54,318 nt of DNA from Candidatus Pollutiaquabacter sp. (GTDB lineage: Bacteria; Bacteroidota; Bacteroidia; AKYH767-A; 2013-40CM-41-45). The stretch is from the NCBI GenBank assembly GCA_947465495.1, contig CANIAS010000015.1, positions 1 to 54,318 on the forward strand. Direction: 5' to 3'. Each line of letters begins with the position of its first letter. The stretch's first letter is position 1. A program made the translations under genes and the position numbers. This document shows positions 42,438 to 51,200 of the stretch, piece after piece. The notes beneath the pieces are model-generated. The model saw only the letters and a list, made by a program, of their open reading frames with translations. It ran no database searches and was not told the origin of the DNA.

Positions 42438-43679
42438 TTATTCGTCGTTCCGAACCGTATTTAAGTCCAGACTTTTTGAAACCATCCGGTGTGCCGGATA
42501 CCATGCGGCTACGAAGCCTATGGTGAATACGGTGGCAAATACATACACGAAATCCAGCACTTCCATTTTTACCGGATATGCATCGATCACGAATGATCCG
42601 CTGCCACTAAGTGTAATCCAACCGAAATGTTGCTGCCCCAAACAGATCAGGAAACCGGTGGCAATTCCAATGATACAACCGATAAGGTTGATGAAGAGTC
42701 CTTCCGTAAGAAAGATGCTGCGTAGCATCTGTTGATTAGCCCCCATGCTGTGCAGGATGGCGATGTCTTTTTTCTTTTCAATCACCAGCATTGAAAGGGT
42801 TCCGATGATGTTAAAGGTAGCGATGATGAGAATAAATGTCAGGATCATGAAAACCGCCCACTTCTCTGATTTCATGATGCGGTATATCTGTTCGTGTTGA
42901 TGGAATCGGTCCTTTACCCCAAAGTCCGGACCAATCAGAGCTTCCAATCGACTAAGGGTTTCTTGCGTGTCGGCGTCTTTTTTTAAAGTGACTTCAATCG
43001 AAGTGACCAACGAATCGTATTCGAAGAGTTCCTGAGCAAAACGAAATGGAACCAGCACGTACCTAGAATCATATTCCTGCTGAATGGCAAAAATGCCACT
43101 CGGCTGGACATATCGTCGGTTAAAGGCTTCTTCTGGATTTAACAGCGAACCGGCATCTCGTTTTGGTGCGTAGATTTCAATGGGAGTGTTGTAGTTTCCC
43201 AATCCAAGTTGCAAGCTATAAGCGACACCGGATCCAATCAATGCATAATCTGTATCGCCTCGCTCCAAGATGCAGGAGCCATCCACCAACATGGTGTCGA
43301 TGCCGGAGTATTTTGAAAAAGATTGATCGACGCCCTTTAAGGTTACAATGAATTGTCGTTCCGAATAACGCACCAATGCGTTCTCTTCAATAACCGGCAT
43401 GACATGCTGTACCCCTGGATCGTTCCGTAAATGTTCCAGGGAAACCGCTGATGCCGGAAAGTTTTTACCGTGCGTCGCTTCAATTCGAATGTCCGGATCA
43501 AAGGAATCATAGAGTCGTAGAATAAGATTTTCAAACCCGTTAAAGACACTCAGGACGATGATGAGCGCAGCGGTACCGACCAATACGCCGGATACCGAAA
43601 TCATCGAAATGATATTAATCGCCCGTTGTGATTTTTTCGAGAGGAAGTAGCGGCGGGCGATGAAATACGGGAACTGCAT
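42438..43679 (-). CDS. FtsX-like ABC permease (LolC/LolE type)
   Basis: Inner-membrane permease, 413 aa, of the MacB/LolCDE superfamily that extracts lipoproteins from the inner membrane. One N-terminal helix (NIISMISVSGVLVGTAALIIVLSV), a large periplasmic MacB_PCD domain (about 45-265), then three helices (WAVFMILTFILIIATFNIIG; LTEGLFINLIGCIIGIATGFL; VYVFATVFTIGFVAAW). No LolD ATPase gene is in the window. In Bacteroidota this gene often sits near rbfA, as here. Two copies (LolC and LolE) or one hybrid LolF may exist; which cannot be told. Confidence 0.88.
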   Translation of the reverse strand: MQFPYFIARRYFLSKKSQRAINIISMISVSGVLVGTAALIIVLSVFNGFENLILRLYDSFDPDIRIEATHGKNFPASAVSLEHLRNDPGVQHVMPVIEENALVRYSERQFIVTLKGVDQSFSKYSGIDTMLVDGSCILERGDTDYALIGSGVAYSLQLGLGNYNTPIEIYAPKRDAGSLLNPEEAFNRRYVQPSGIFAIQQEYDSRYVLVPFRFAQELFEYDSLVTSIEVTLKKDADTQETLSRLEALIGPDFGVKDRFHQHEQIYRIMKSEKWAVFMILTFILIIATFNIIGTLSMLVIEKKKDIAILHSMGANQQMLRSIFLTEGLFINLIGCIIGIATGFLICLGQQHFGWITLSGSGSFVIDAYPVKMEVLDFVYVFATVFTIGFVAAWYPAHRMVSKSLDLNTVRNDE

Positions 43680-43774
43680 GTAGGCCTCGTGATACGATGG
43701 GTCGGCAACCGAAAGGTACTAAAAGCAGGTGAGAGTAGTAGCAGTGGATGGGGCATCCTTTGCTAATCCATGGT

Positions 43775-44590
43775 TTACTTCCAGGCTTTTACGATTAATC
43801 CAGTTCCTGTAGGATGATTTTGCGAAACATCCAGCCAGTTCAACAGATAGGCAATCGGGTAGGTGATGAGGTAATAAAAAGGAACTATCAGGAAGAACAA
43901 CTTGGAAACACCGAGTACCTGAATCGGGTATTTCATGCTAAGGCGCCAGGAAATTTTTCCAGGACTGCCATATTGGTAACGGGCTTCAATTTTTGAAAAG
44001 CCTGCGGTGCGTAGCTTATCCTGAATCTCCTGGATATTGTAGCCATCGCGCACATGCTCTTCGATGAAAGATGCTTCGCCTTCTCCGTGCACATCACTGC
44101 CGCCTTGGTCCGATGGTGTAGATATTAGTAATACACCTCCTTGTTTCATCGAGGCAAAATAGTTTTTGAAAACCTGAACATCCGGCTCGATATGTTCCAT
44201 CACATCAACGCAAACCACGAGGTCGTAATAATTTGGCTTTACATAGGTAGTAAGATCTCCAACCGTGAATTTCACGTTTGAGCCTCCAATGGCAGAAAAG
44301 AAACGATTGCAATCGGCCACTTGTTCTTCTTTCACATCGACGGCCAGAATATTCCAGGAAGGATGCTTGCGGTGCAGCCAAAAAGTGTACTGACCGAATC
44401 CGGCTCCAGCATCAAGAACTTGTACATCGCTGCCTTTTTTGAGTAGGGCCGGTGTCAATGAACGGAGCTCTTTGTGTACGTGCCATGCTCGAAGCAGGAG
44501 TAGGTCCAACAAACGGTAAAAAAGTTTACGAAGGAAAGGCGTTCGGTTGAAGACGTTACCCAGTGAACGTTTGATCGGATCGTATTGCAT
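43775..44590 (-). CDS. SAM-dependent methyltransferase with C-terminal membrane segment
   Basis: Class I methyltransferase of 271 aa. Motif I is VLDAGAGFGQYTF (about 55-67), acidic motif II VDVKEEQVADC, and motif IV LVVCVDVMEHI; the Methyltransf_11/23 layout. Residues ~225-258 (SKLFFLIVPFYYLITYPIAYLL) form one or two hydrophobic segments, so it is probably membrane associated and may modify a lipid, quinone or glycan. Lies between rbfA and the permease gene, all on the minus strand, with gaps of 94-95 bp, so shared transcription is uncertain. Confidence 0.82.
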   Translation of the reverse strand: MQYDPIKRSLGNVFNRTPFLRKLFYRLLDLLLLRAWHVHKELRSLTPALLKKGSDVQVLDAGAGFGQYTFWLHRKHPSWNILAVDVKEEQVADCNRFFSAIGGSNVKFTVGDLTTYVKPNYYDLVVCVDVMEHIEPDVQVFKNYFASMKQGGVLLISTPSDQGGSDVHGEGEASFIEEHVRDGYNIQEIQDKLRTAGFSKIEARYQYGSPGKISWRLSMKYPIQVLGVSKLFFLIVPFYYLITYPIAYLLNWLDVSQNHPTGTGLIVKAWK

Positions 44591-44684
44591 ACTAGTGGAG
44601 GAATTCGTTGGTAGAAGGCGAGTATGACAAGCAGTCGTTACTCGCCAATATCGTTGTTAAGTCCTTTACAAGTTTTTAACTGCG

Positions 44685-45062
44685 TTATTCTAATGGGGAT
44701 GATTTGCCTTCATCCGACTTTTTCGTCTCATCCAGCAGTTTGTTTATTTTTTCGGCATAGTCTAGGGTATCGTCCAAGAAGAATTTTAACTCCGGAATGA
44801 TGCGAGCCTGATGACGAATCCGATTGCCCAGTTCTTTTCGGATTTCTTTGTTATGGGTTTCAATCTGGTCGATCACTGATTGAGCGATTTTACTTCCCAG
44901 TACACTTACGTAAACGCGGGCAATGCTAAGGTCTGGACTTACTTTAGCACCAGTGACCGTTACGAACGCTTTTCCGTAGTAGTTCGTACCATTCCGTTGG
45001 AAAATGGTGCCGATCTCCTTTTGGATCAAGCGGGAGTATTTCAATTGGCGGGTCGAGTCCAT
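44685..45062 (-). CDS. rbfA: Ribosome-binding factor A
   Basis: Binds the 30S subunit and helps 16S rRNA maturation. The 125-aa protein is the KH-like RbfA fold: STRQLKYSRLIQKEIGTIFQ at the N-terminus, VTVTGAKVSPDLSIARVYVSV in the centre and RHQARIIPELKFFLDDTLDYAEKINKLLDE near the end, the latter two being the signature. The -7 box TATCTTCG ends 6 nt before the start. Divergent from the ABC exporter gene, 104 bp apart. Confidence 0.96.
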   Translation of the reverse strand: MDSTRQLKYSRLIQKEIGTIFQRNGTNYYGKAFVTVTGAKVSPDLSIARVYVSVLGSKIAQSVIDQIETHNKEIRKELGNRIRHQARIIPELKFFLDDTLDYAEKINKLLDETKKSDEGKSSPLE

Positions 45063-45068
45063 GACGGG

Positions 45069-45076
45069 CGAAGATA
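45069..45076 (-). promoter_or_regulatory. -7 promoter box (TATCTTCG) of rbfA
   Basis: TAnnTTCG variant ending 6 nt before the rbfA start; predicts a leaderless or nearly leaderless mRNA. Confidence 0.5.
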
Positions 45077-45153
45077 GCGATTTTGGTCGGATAAAGGCCT
45101 GATCGGCTGGATTATCCGATCATACAATAGAAGCGTCCTACAGCGCGTTTTCC

Positions 45154-45161
45154 TATCTTTG
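45154..45161 (+). promoter_or_regulatory. -7 promoter box (TATCTTTG) of the MsbA-like gene
   Basis: Perfect TAnnTTTG match ending 5 nt before the GTG start at 45167; no Shine-Dalgarno can fit between them, so a leaderless mRNA is predicted. Confidence 0.6.
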
Positions 45162-45166
45162 ACACT

Positions 45167-46993
45167 GTGAAAAATTACCTACGCTTGCTCGGATTGGTCC
45201 GGTCCTATAAAGGATACGTGATGTTGAACATCTGCTGCAACATTCTATCCGTCATTTTTTCGCTGTTCTCGCTGACCATGGTCGCCCCATTTTTGAACGT
45301 GCTGTTCAACCAGGATGCGGTTTACCATCCTATGCCCTGGAGTGTTTCTGTTAAAGTTCTGCTGAATAATTTCAATTACCATTTGGGACAATACATCCAG
45401 GTGTACGGGCAACTCAACGCCTTGACCCTGATTTCCGCATTGGTGGTTGTCATGTTCTTTTTAAAGAATCTCTTTCGTTACCTGGCCATGTATTTTATGG
45501 CGCCGATCCGCAACGGCGTCGTGCGTGATTTACGCAACAAGATGTACGAAAAACTACTCCATCTTCCGTTTGCCTATTTTTCCAATGAACGAAAGGGTGA
45601 TCTTATGGCACGTATGACAAGCGACGTGCAGGAGATCGAATGGAGCATCATGCAATCCTTGGAAGTGATTTTCCGTGAACCAATCACCGTGGTACTTTTT
45701 CTGAGTACGATGCTGCTGATGAGTCCGCAGCTTTCGTTGTTTGTATTCATACTTTTGCCGGTCGCAGGATTAATGATCGGTCAGATTGGAAAAAGTCTAC
45801 GTCGTACATCCACCAAGAGCCAGGCGCAGATGGGAACCTTGATCTCCAACATTGAGGAGACGCTGGGCGGACTGCGCATCATTCGTTCATTTACCGCGGA
45901 GGTTTTTTCGTCTAAACGCTTCCGCGACATCAACGATCGCTATCGTCAATTGATGATACGGCTGTATCGTAAACGTGACCTGAGTTCACCGCTAAGTGAA
46001 TTTATGGGAGCCGTGGTACTCGTTACCGTAATGTACTTCGGGGGTCATCTCGTATTATCGGGAGAGCATGCACTGGAACCCTCTGTCTTTATCGCGTTTA
46101 TCGCTATTTTTTCACAGCTAATTCCTCCTGCCAAAGCGTTTACCGAAGCATATTCGAACGTGCAGAAAGGATTGGCTTCCGCAGAGCGTATTAATAAGAT
46201 TTTAGATGCTGAAGACACCATACGTGACAGTGAACATGCACGTTCATTGACCACCTTCGAGCGGGCGATCGAATACAACAACGTTTCATTTGCCTACTTG
46301 CGAGACGGGGAGGGTTGGGTGCTAAAGGACATTCATCTAACCATTGAAAAGGGAAAAACAATTGCATTGGTTGGACAGAGTGGTTCGGGTAAAACGACAC
46401 TGGCCGATTTACTGCCACGATTTTATGATATTGAAATCGGTTCCATCCTGATTGATGGCCACGACATTCGAGATGTAAAATTGAAAGACTTGCGTGGTTT
46501 GATGGGCATTGTTTCTCAAGAGAGCATTCTTTTCAATGATACCATTCACAACAACATCGCTTTTGGAATGCCGGAAGCTACTGAGGAACAAGTGATGGAA
46601 GCAGCGAAAATCGCACACGCCCATGAATTCATTGCCCAATTGCCGGAAGGATATCAAACGAACATCGGCGACCGAGGCAGTAAACTCAGTGGCGGTCAAC
46701 GCCAACGATTGAGCATCGCCCGGGCGGTTTTGAAAAACCCTCCGGTTCTTATTTTGGACGAAGCTACCTCCGCTTTGGATACGGAAAGTGAACGGCTGGT
46801 GCAGGATGCCTTGACACGACTGATGCAGAATCGAACGACGCTGGTAATCGCTCACCGATTATCGACTATCCAACATGCGGACGAGATCATTGTCATGCAA
46901 AAAGGAGAAATCATTGAGCGGGGAAAACACAACGATTTGATTGCACGCGAAGGTGTGTACAAACGATTGTATGATCTTCAGGCATTCGCCTAA
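45167..46993 (+). CDS. MsbA-like ABC exporter (half-transporter)
   Basis: Homodimeric exporter of 608 aa, six transmembrane helices (ABC_membrane, about 20-320) fused to one ATPase domain. Walker A GQSGSGKTTLA, signature LSGGQRQRLS, Walker B PVLILDEATSALD and H-loop VIAHRLST are all intact. The family plan is that of the lipid A flippase MsbA; Bacteroidota have several such half-transporters, so lipid A export is likely but not proven. GTG start: the first in-frame start codon after the TATCTTTG box. Confidence 0.9.
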   Translation: MKNYLRLLGLVRSYKGYVMLNICCNILSVIFSLFSLTMVAPFLNVLFNQDAVYHPMPWSVSVKVLLNNFNYHLGQYIQVYGQLNALTLISALVVVMFFLKNLFRYLAMYFMAPIRNGVVRDLRNKMYEKLLHLPFAYFSNERKGDLMARMTSDVQEIEWSIMQSLEVIFREPITVVLFLSTMLLMSPQLSLFVFILLPVAGLMIGQIGKSLRRTSTKSQAQMGTLISNIEETLGGLRIIRSFTAEVFSSKRFRDINDRYRQLMIRLYRKRDLSSPLSEFMGAVVLVTVMYFGGHLVLSGEHALEPSVFIAFIAIFSQLIPPAKAFTEAYSNVQKGLASAERINKILDAEDTIRDSEHARSLTTFERAIEYNNVSFAYLRDGEGWVLKDIHLTIEKGKTIALVGQSGSGKTTLADLLPRFYDIEIGSILIDGHDIRDVKLKDLRGLMGIVSQESILFNDTIHNNIAFGMPEATEEQVMEAAKIAHAHEFIAQLPEGYQTNIGDRGSKLSGGQRQRLSIARAVLKNPPVLILDEATSALDTESERLVQDALTRLMQNRTTLVIAHRLSTIQHADEIIVMQKGEIIERGKHNDLIAREGVYKRLYDLQAFA

Positions 46994-46998
46994 GTCGC

Positions 46999-47505
46999 TT
47001 ACTCCTGATACAACAAAAGTTCTTCTGGGTCTTCGGCAATTTGTAATCGCCTGACAAATGACAATCCAAGTTTTTTGAGCAACGCTATGGAGCGCAGGTT
47101 GTGTTCCAATGTAATGGCGCACACCGCAGGAATGCCTAAATCATTTTTAGCATAGTTCATTAATTTCGAAGCAGCTTCATAGGCGTAACCCCTGCCTGAA
47201 TAAGCAGGAAGTAAGGCAAACCCAATGTCGTGTAGCGGCAAGTAATCCCGTTTTAGCAAACTAAGTAATCCGACAGGGACTTGGTCATCCATCCGTTCAA
47301 TCAGGAAAATTCCCCACCGGTTTTTTTCGTAGTTGTCTAATGCAACGCGCTGTAAATAATTTCGGGCAGCTTCTTCCGAATCAATTTGTCGGTCGCCAAT
47401 GTATTTCAACCAGCCCTCACTATTGAGGAGTTGCTGAATAAATACAGTGTCATTCAGGGAGAATTTGCGAATAGTAAGTCGATCGGTCTGAGTCAACATA
47501 TTCAT
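46999..47505 (-). CDS. GNAT family N-acetyltransferase (RimJ/RimL type)
   Basis: Transfers an acetyl group from acetyl-CoA to an amine, 168 aa. The RimJ/L pattern is clear: TDRLTIRKFSLNDTVFIQQLLNS at the N-terminus, GLLSLLKRDYLPLHDIGFALLP, and the acetyl-CoA pyrophosphate loop YSGRGYAYEAASKLM, then LEHNLRSIALLKKLGLSFV. Targets are ribosomal or other protein N-termini, or small molecules; not predictable. Convergent with the exporter gene 5 bp away, with its own -7 box 4 nt before the start. Confidence 0.9.
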   Translation of the reverse strand: MNMLTQTDRLTIRKFSLNDTVFIQQLLNSEGWLKYIGDRQIDSEEAARNYLQRVALDNYEKNRWGIFLIERMDDQVPVGLLSLLKRDYLPLHDIGFALLPAYSGRGYAYEAASKLMNYAKNDLGIPAVCAITLEHNLRSIALLKKLGLSFVRRLQIAEDPEELLLYQE

Positions 47506-47509
47506 CGAG

Positions 47510-47517
47510 CAAAAATA
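47510..47517 (-). promoter_or_regulatory. -7 promoter box (TATTTTTG) of the GNAT gene
   Basis: Perfect TAnnTTTG match ending 4 nt before the start codon at 47505; predicts a leaderless mRNA. Confidence 0.55.
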
Positions 47518-47596
47518 ATCACTCGACTCAGAGTTACGTGATGCTGCTCGTGAGTTTTTAGGAGAGTTCCTAACTAGCCATGGTAGATCCCGTTGT

Positions 47597-48010
47597 TCAG
47601 TGGGAGATTACTGCTAACTCAGTAGGCCATTGTTTGATGCCACCTTCCAAAATGGTGATATCGTAAATCCCTTGTGAACGCAGTTCGTTGGCTGCTTTTT
47701 TGCTTAGAATACCCGTGCTGCAATACAGGAAGTAAGATTTGGAACGGTCCAATGTATCCACTTGTGCATCGAATTGGATGCCTTGAAAATCCAGATTAAC
47801 GGAACCTCTTAAATGTGCTTGTTCGAATTCCCGCTGGCTCCTCATGTCCAACACGACTGCGTTGACAGATGCGCTAAGTTGTTGAAATTGCATGACATCG
47901 GCACACTTTAAGGGTTTTTCTGCAATAGCCCGTTGGCAGCCGCTTTGGTAAATCAGTGAGGTCAATAGGAGGAAGAGAACAGCGGCATCACAGCGAAAAA
48001 AAGTTTTCAT
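47597..48010 (-). CDS. Rhodanese-domain lipoprotein
   Basis: Single-domain rhodanese of 137 aa, exported. The leader (MKTFFRCDAAVLFLLLTSLIYQSGC) ends in a lipobox. The rhodanese fold follows with VLDMRSQREFEQAHLRGSVN, the active-site loop YLYCSTGILSKKAA (Cys expected to carry the persulfide) and the C-terminal LEGGIKQWPTEL. Sulfur transfer or thiol-redox role in the periplasm or outer membrane is likely; the acceptor is unknown. The frame is open to 48085, but 48010 gives the signal peptide and follows a -7 box. Confidence 0.9.
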   Translation of the reverse strand: MKTFFRCDAAVLFLLLTSLIYQSGCQRAIAEKPLKCADVMQFQQLSASVNAVVLDMRSQREFEQAHLRGSVNLDFQGIQFDAQVDTLDRSKSYFLYCSTGILSKKAANELRSQGIYDITILEGGIKQWPTELAVISH

Positions 48011-48025
48011 GGTGGTAATTTTTAT

Positions 48026-48033
48026 CAAAGGTA
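48026..48033 (-). promoter_or_regulatory. -7 promoter box (TACCTTTG) of the rhodanese gene
   Basis: Perfect TAnnTTTG match ending 15 nt before the start codon at 48010; it lies inside the longer open frame and so supports the later start. Confidence 0.6.
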
Positions 48034-48245
48034 ATTTCAGCATGCTATGAACTGAATGATGAAGGTCAATACCGGTTGACCACATTTCATGTTTATTGCA
48101 TGAAATATTGATCTGTTTAAGGGAGTATTTTATAAAAAATTGACAATTGCATATAGGATAAATAACACGGTAAAACTGTAACTAACAGTTACTGTTTTCG
48201 TATCCTATTATCGCCTTAAAATCCCATCCTTTCAAGTTGTTTCTT

Positions 48246-51200
48246 ATGTTGAAAAAGTCGATTTTTTTTCTCCTATTCATCATGATATCCACGCTTTCGG
48301 ATGCACAAGTGGTTATCAATGAAATGATGGCCAACAATCAAAACACCACACTTGATTCCGATGGGGATGCTTCTGATTGGATTGAACTGTATAATACTTC
48401 TGCCACTTCCGTAAATCTCCTTGGTTGGACGCTTTCTGATAATCCAGACAGCCTAAACAAATGGACGTTCCCCAGTCAGGCTCTTGCTGCCGGCGGATAT
48501 ATTAGGATTTGGTGTTCTGGTAAAAATCGGTTGACGCCTTCCTACCACACCAACTTCTCTATCGACGCCAAAGGTGAAGTGGTTTATTTAACGGCTCCTA
48601 CAGGTGTTGTGATCGACAATGTCGGTCCGGTCTATATGCCTATGGACATATCCTTTGGACGTTACTTCAACGGATCTAACAACTTGCTTTACTTATCTGT
48701 TGCAACGCCAGGGTTTTCTAATAATTCTGCAACCACGTTTGTCGGAGCGTTGCAAGTAGAGCCTTCCTTTTCCATCAAAGGCGGATACTTTTCTGATTCC
48801 ATCTACGTAGGCATTACACATCCTGACCCAACGGTCACCATTCGTTATACCACAGATGGATCGGAGCCGAATGATCAGTCACCGATTTACACGACACCAA
48901 TCTTGGTGAAAAGTCGTGCCGGTGATCCGAACAATTATTCCAACATCCGAACGTGCTACAACATGCATTTCTGGTTGCCCGACTGGCTGCCACCATTGGG
49001 AGAAGTCTTTAAATGTACCACCTTACGTGCATGTGCTTTCAAAGCCGGCTACTTGCGAAGTCCAATTCAGACAGAATCTTATTTTGTCGACCATGGCATG
49101 TTCACGCGGTATGGGAAACTGCCTGTGGTCTCATTGGTATCGGATCCCAAAAATCTTTTTAGTGATACCACTGGAATTTATGTACCCGGGATCAATTACG
49201 TGCCGGGTACGTTTCAGGCTAACTACTACTTGAATTGGAAACGCCCTGCGAACATTGAATACTTCCTGCCGGATGGTTCACAAGCGGTCAATTCAAACTT
49301 TGAGATTAGCATCAATGGCGTCAGCTCACAATCCAGTCCGCAAAAGGGATTGAATGTAAATGCATCCAGCGACTACGGCGCTAGTAAATTCCACCATCCT
49401 GTTTTTGAACAAACAAAAGGTAAAGCCAAGTACATCACAGATTTTGATAAGATTAAACTCCGTGCATGGGGAAGTGATCGTGGAAAGGCGTTGTTCAGAG
49501 ATGCGTATGCGGCATCTTTTATGCATCGCACCGACTTGGATTATGAAGCCTACCAGCCTTGCGTAGTTTTCATTGATGGCGAATACTGGGGTTTACAGGA
49601 AATTCGTGAACGAAATCGCAACAGCAGTTTTTACGAGGAACATTACTTAAACAACAAGCAGTTAGACATTATCGACTTGCAAACCATGCAGCCAATTGAA
49701 GGTAGTGCGACGAATTGGAATACGTTACGTTCGTTCATACTAAACAACAACATGGCTGACTCCGTTAATTTCAGCCAAGTCCAGTCTAACATCGATCTAA
49801 ATAGCTTCTTATTACATTACGTCTTTTCCATTTATTTATCCCGCGGTGATTGGCCCGACCAAAACGAATCGGTATGGCGTGCGAGTGATGGCACTGGTAA
49901 ATGGAAATGGATTATGTGGGACATGGACAACACCGCGGCCTATTATTTGAATCCGTGGTACGATATGTTTCAGCAGGCGTTGATTGGTACACGCGGCTAT
50001 GGTCCATCCGACCTGCTGGTTGCATTTCTTGCCAATAACCAATTCAAATATGATTTCATCAATATCTATTGCGATTGGATGAACACATCTTTTCTTCCTA
50101 CGCTCATGCAACAACGCGTGGATAGTATGAAGGCCGAGCTATCACCTTACATGGCGGAATATCAAAATCGATGGCAGACGAATTATAATTGGAACAATCA
50201 AACAGACAGCATCAAATGGTGGGTTGGGTTGCGACCGCAAAACTGCCGCCTGCAGTTGCAAAGTAATTTTCAGCTGCCACTTTCCAAACGATTGGGATTG
50301 CAGGTGTCTGATACGTTGAAAGGAAACATTCAGGTGAACACTATTCGCCTGGACCGTAATACCCCACGGACTTCCAACTATACCTTCCCGTGGGCTGGAT
50401 ATTATTATCCCGGCGTTCCTGTTCCCTTAACTGCCACTGCAAAACCTGGCTACCGCTTCCTGCATTGGTTGCCAACCATGGATACCTCACGCACTATTTA
50501 TGTGCAGATGACATCAGACACCTTGCTCACAGCCGTTTTCGACGTGGATCCGAATTATCATCCATTCCTTCCAATTGTTATCAATGAGGTGCAGACATCA
50601 AACTTGCTTACCATTGCTGATAGCTACCTTGAATATGACGATTGGCTGGAGCTATACAATCCGAACCAGGATACCATTGATATCGCTGGATATTATTTGA
50701 CAGATAATCTTGTACTTCCTACCCGTTTCCGATTTGCGGAGGGATCCGATTCCACTAAAATTCCTCCCTACGGACATTTGCTAGTGTGGGCGGATAATGA
50801 TGTTGAACAGGGGTTGCTACACACGAATTTTAAATTTAATGCTTCCGGGGATTTACTGGTATTGTTAAAACCAGACGCTGAAACCGTGGAAGACTCCCTA
50901 CAGATTCCTGCCATTGGTAACGACCTGTCATATGGTCGTGCTTACGATGGCTCTGAATCTTGGATTGTTTTTACAAGCACTACACCGAGTACAACCAACA
51001 TGGAAATTCCGGCGTCATCGTTGACCATCAATGAACTGATGTCCTCTAACACATCCAACATGACGGATGAGTTCAGCGAATACAATGATTGGATTGAATT
51101 GTATAATCCCTCTGCGGATACCGTTGATTTTTCGGGTTGGTTTATAAGCGATGATCCAGCCCGCCCCAACAAGTTTCGCTTCGGTTTCGAAATTGATTCA

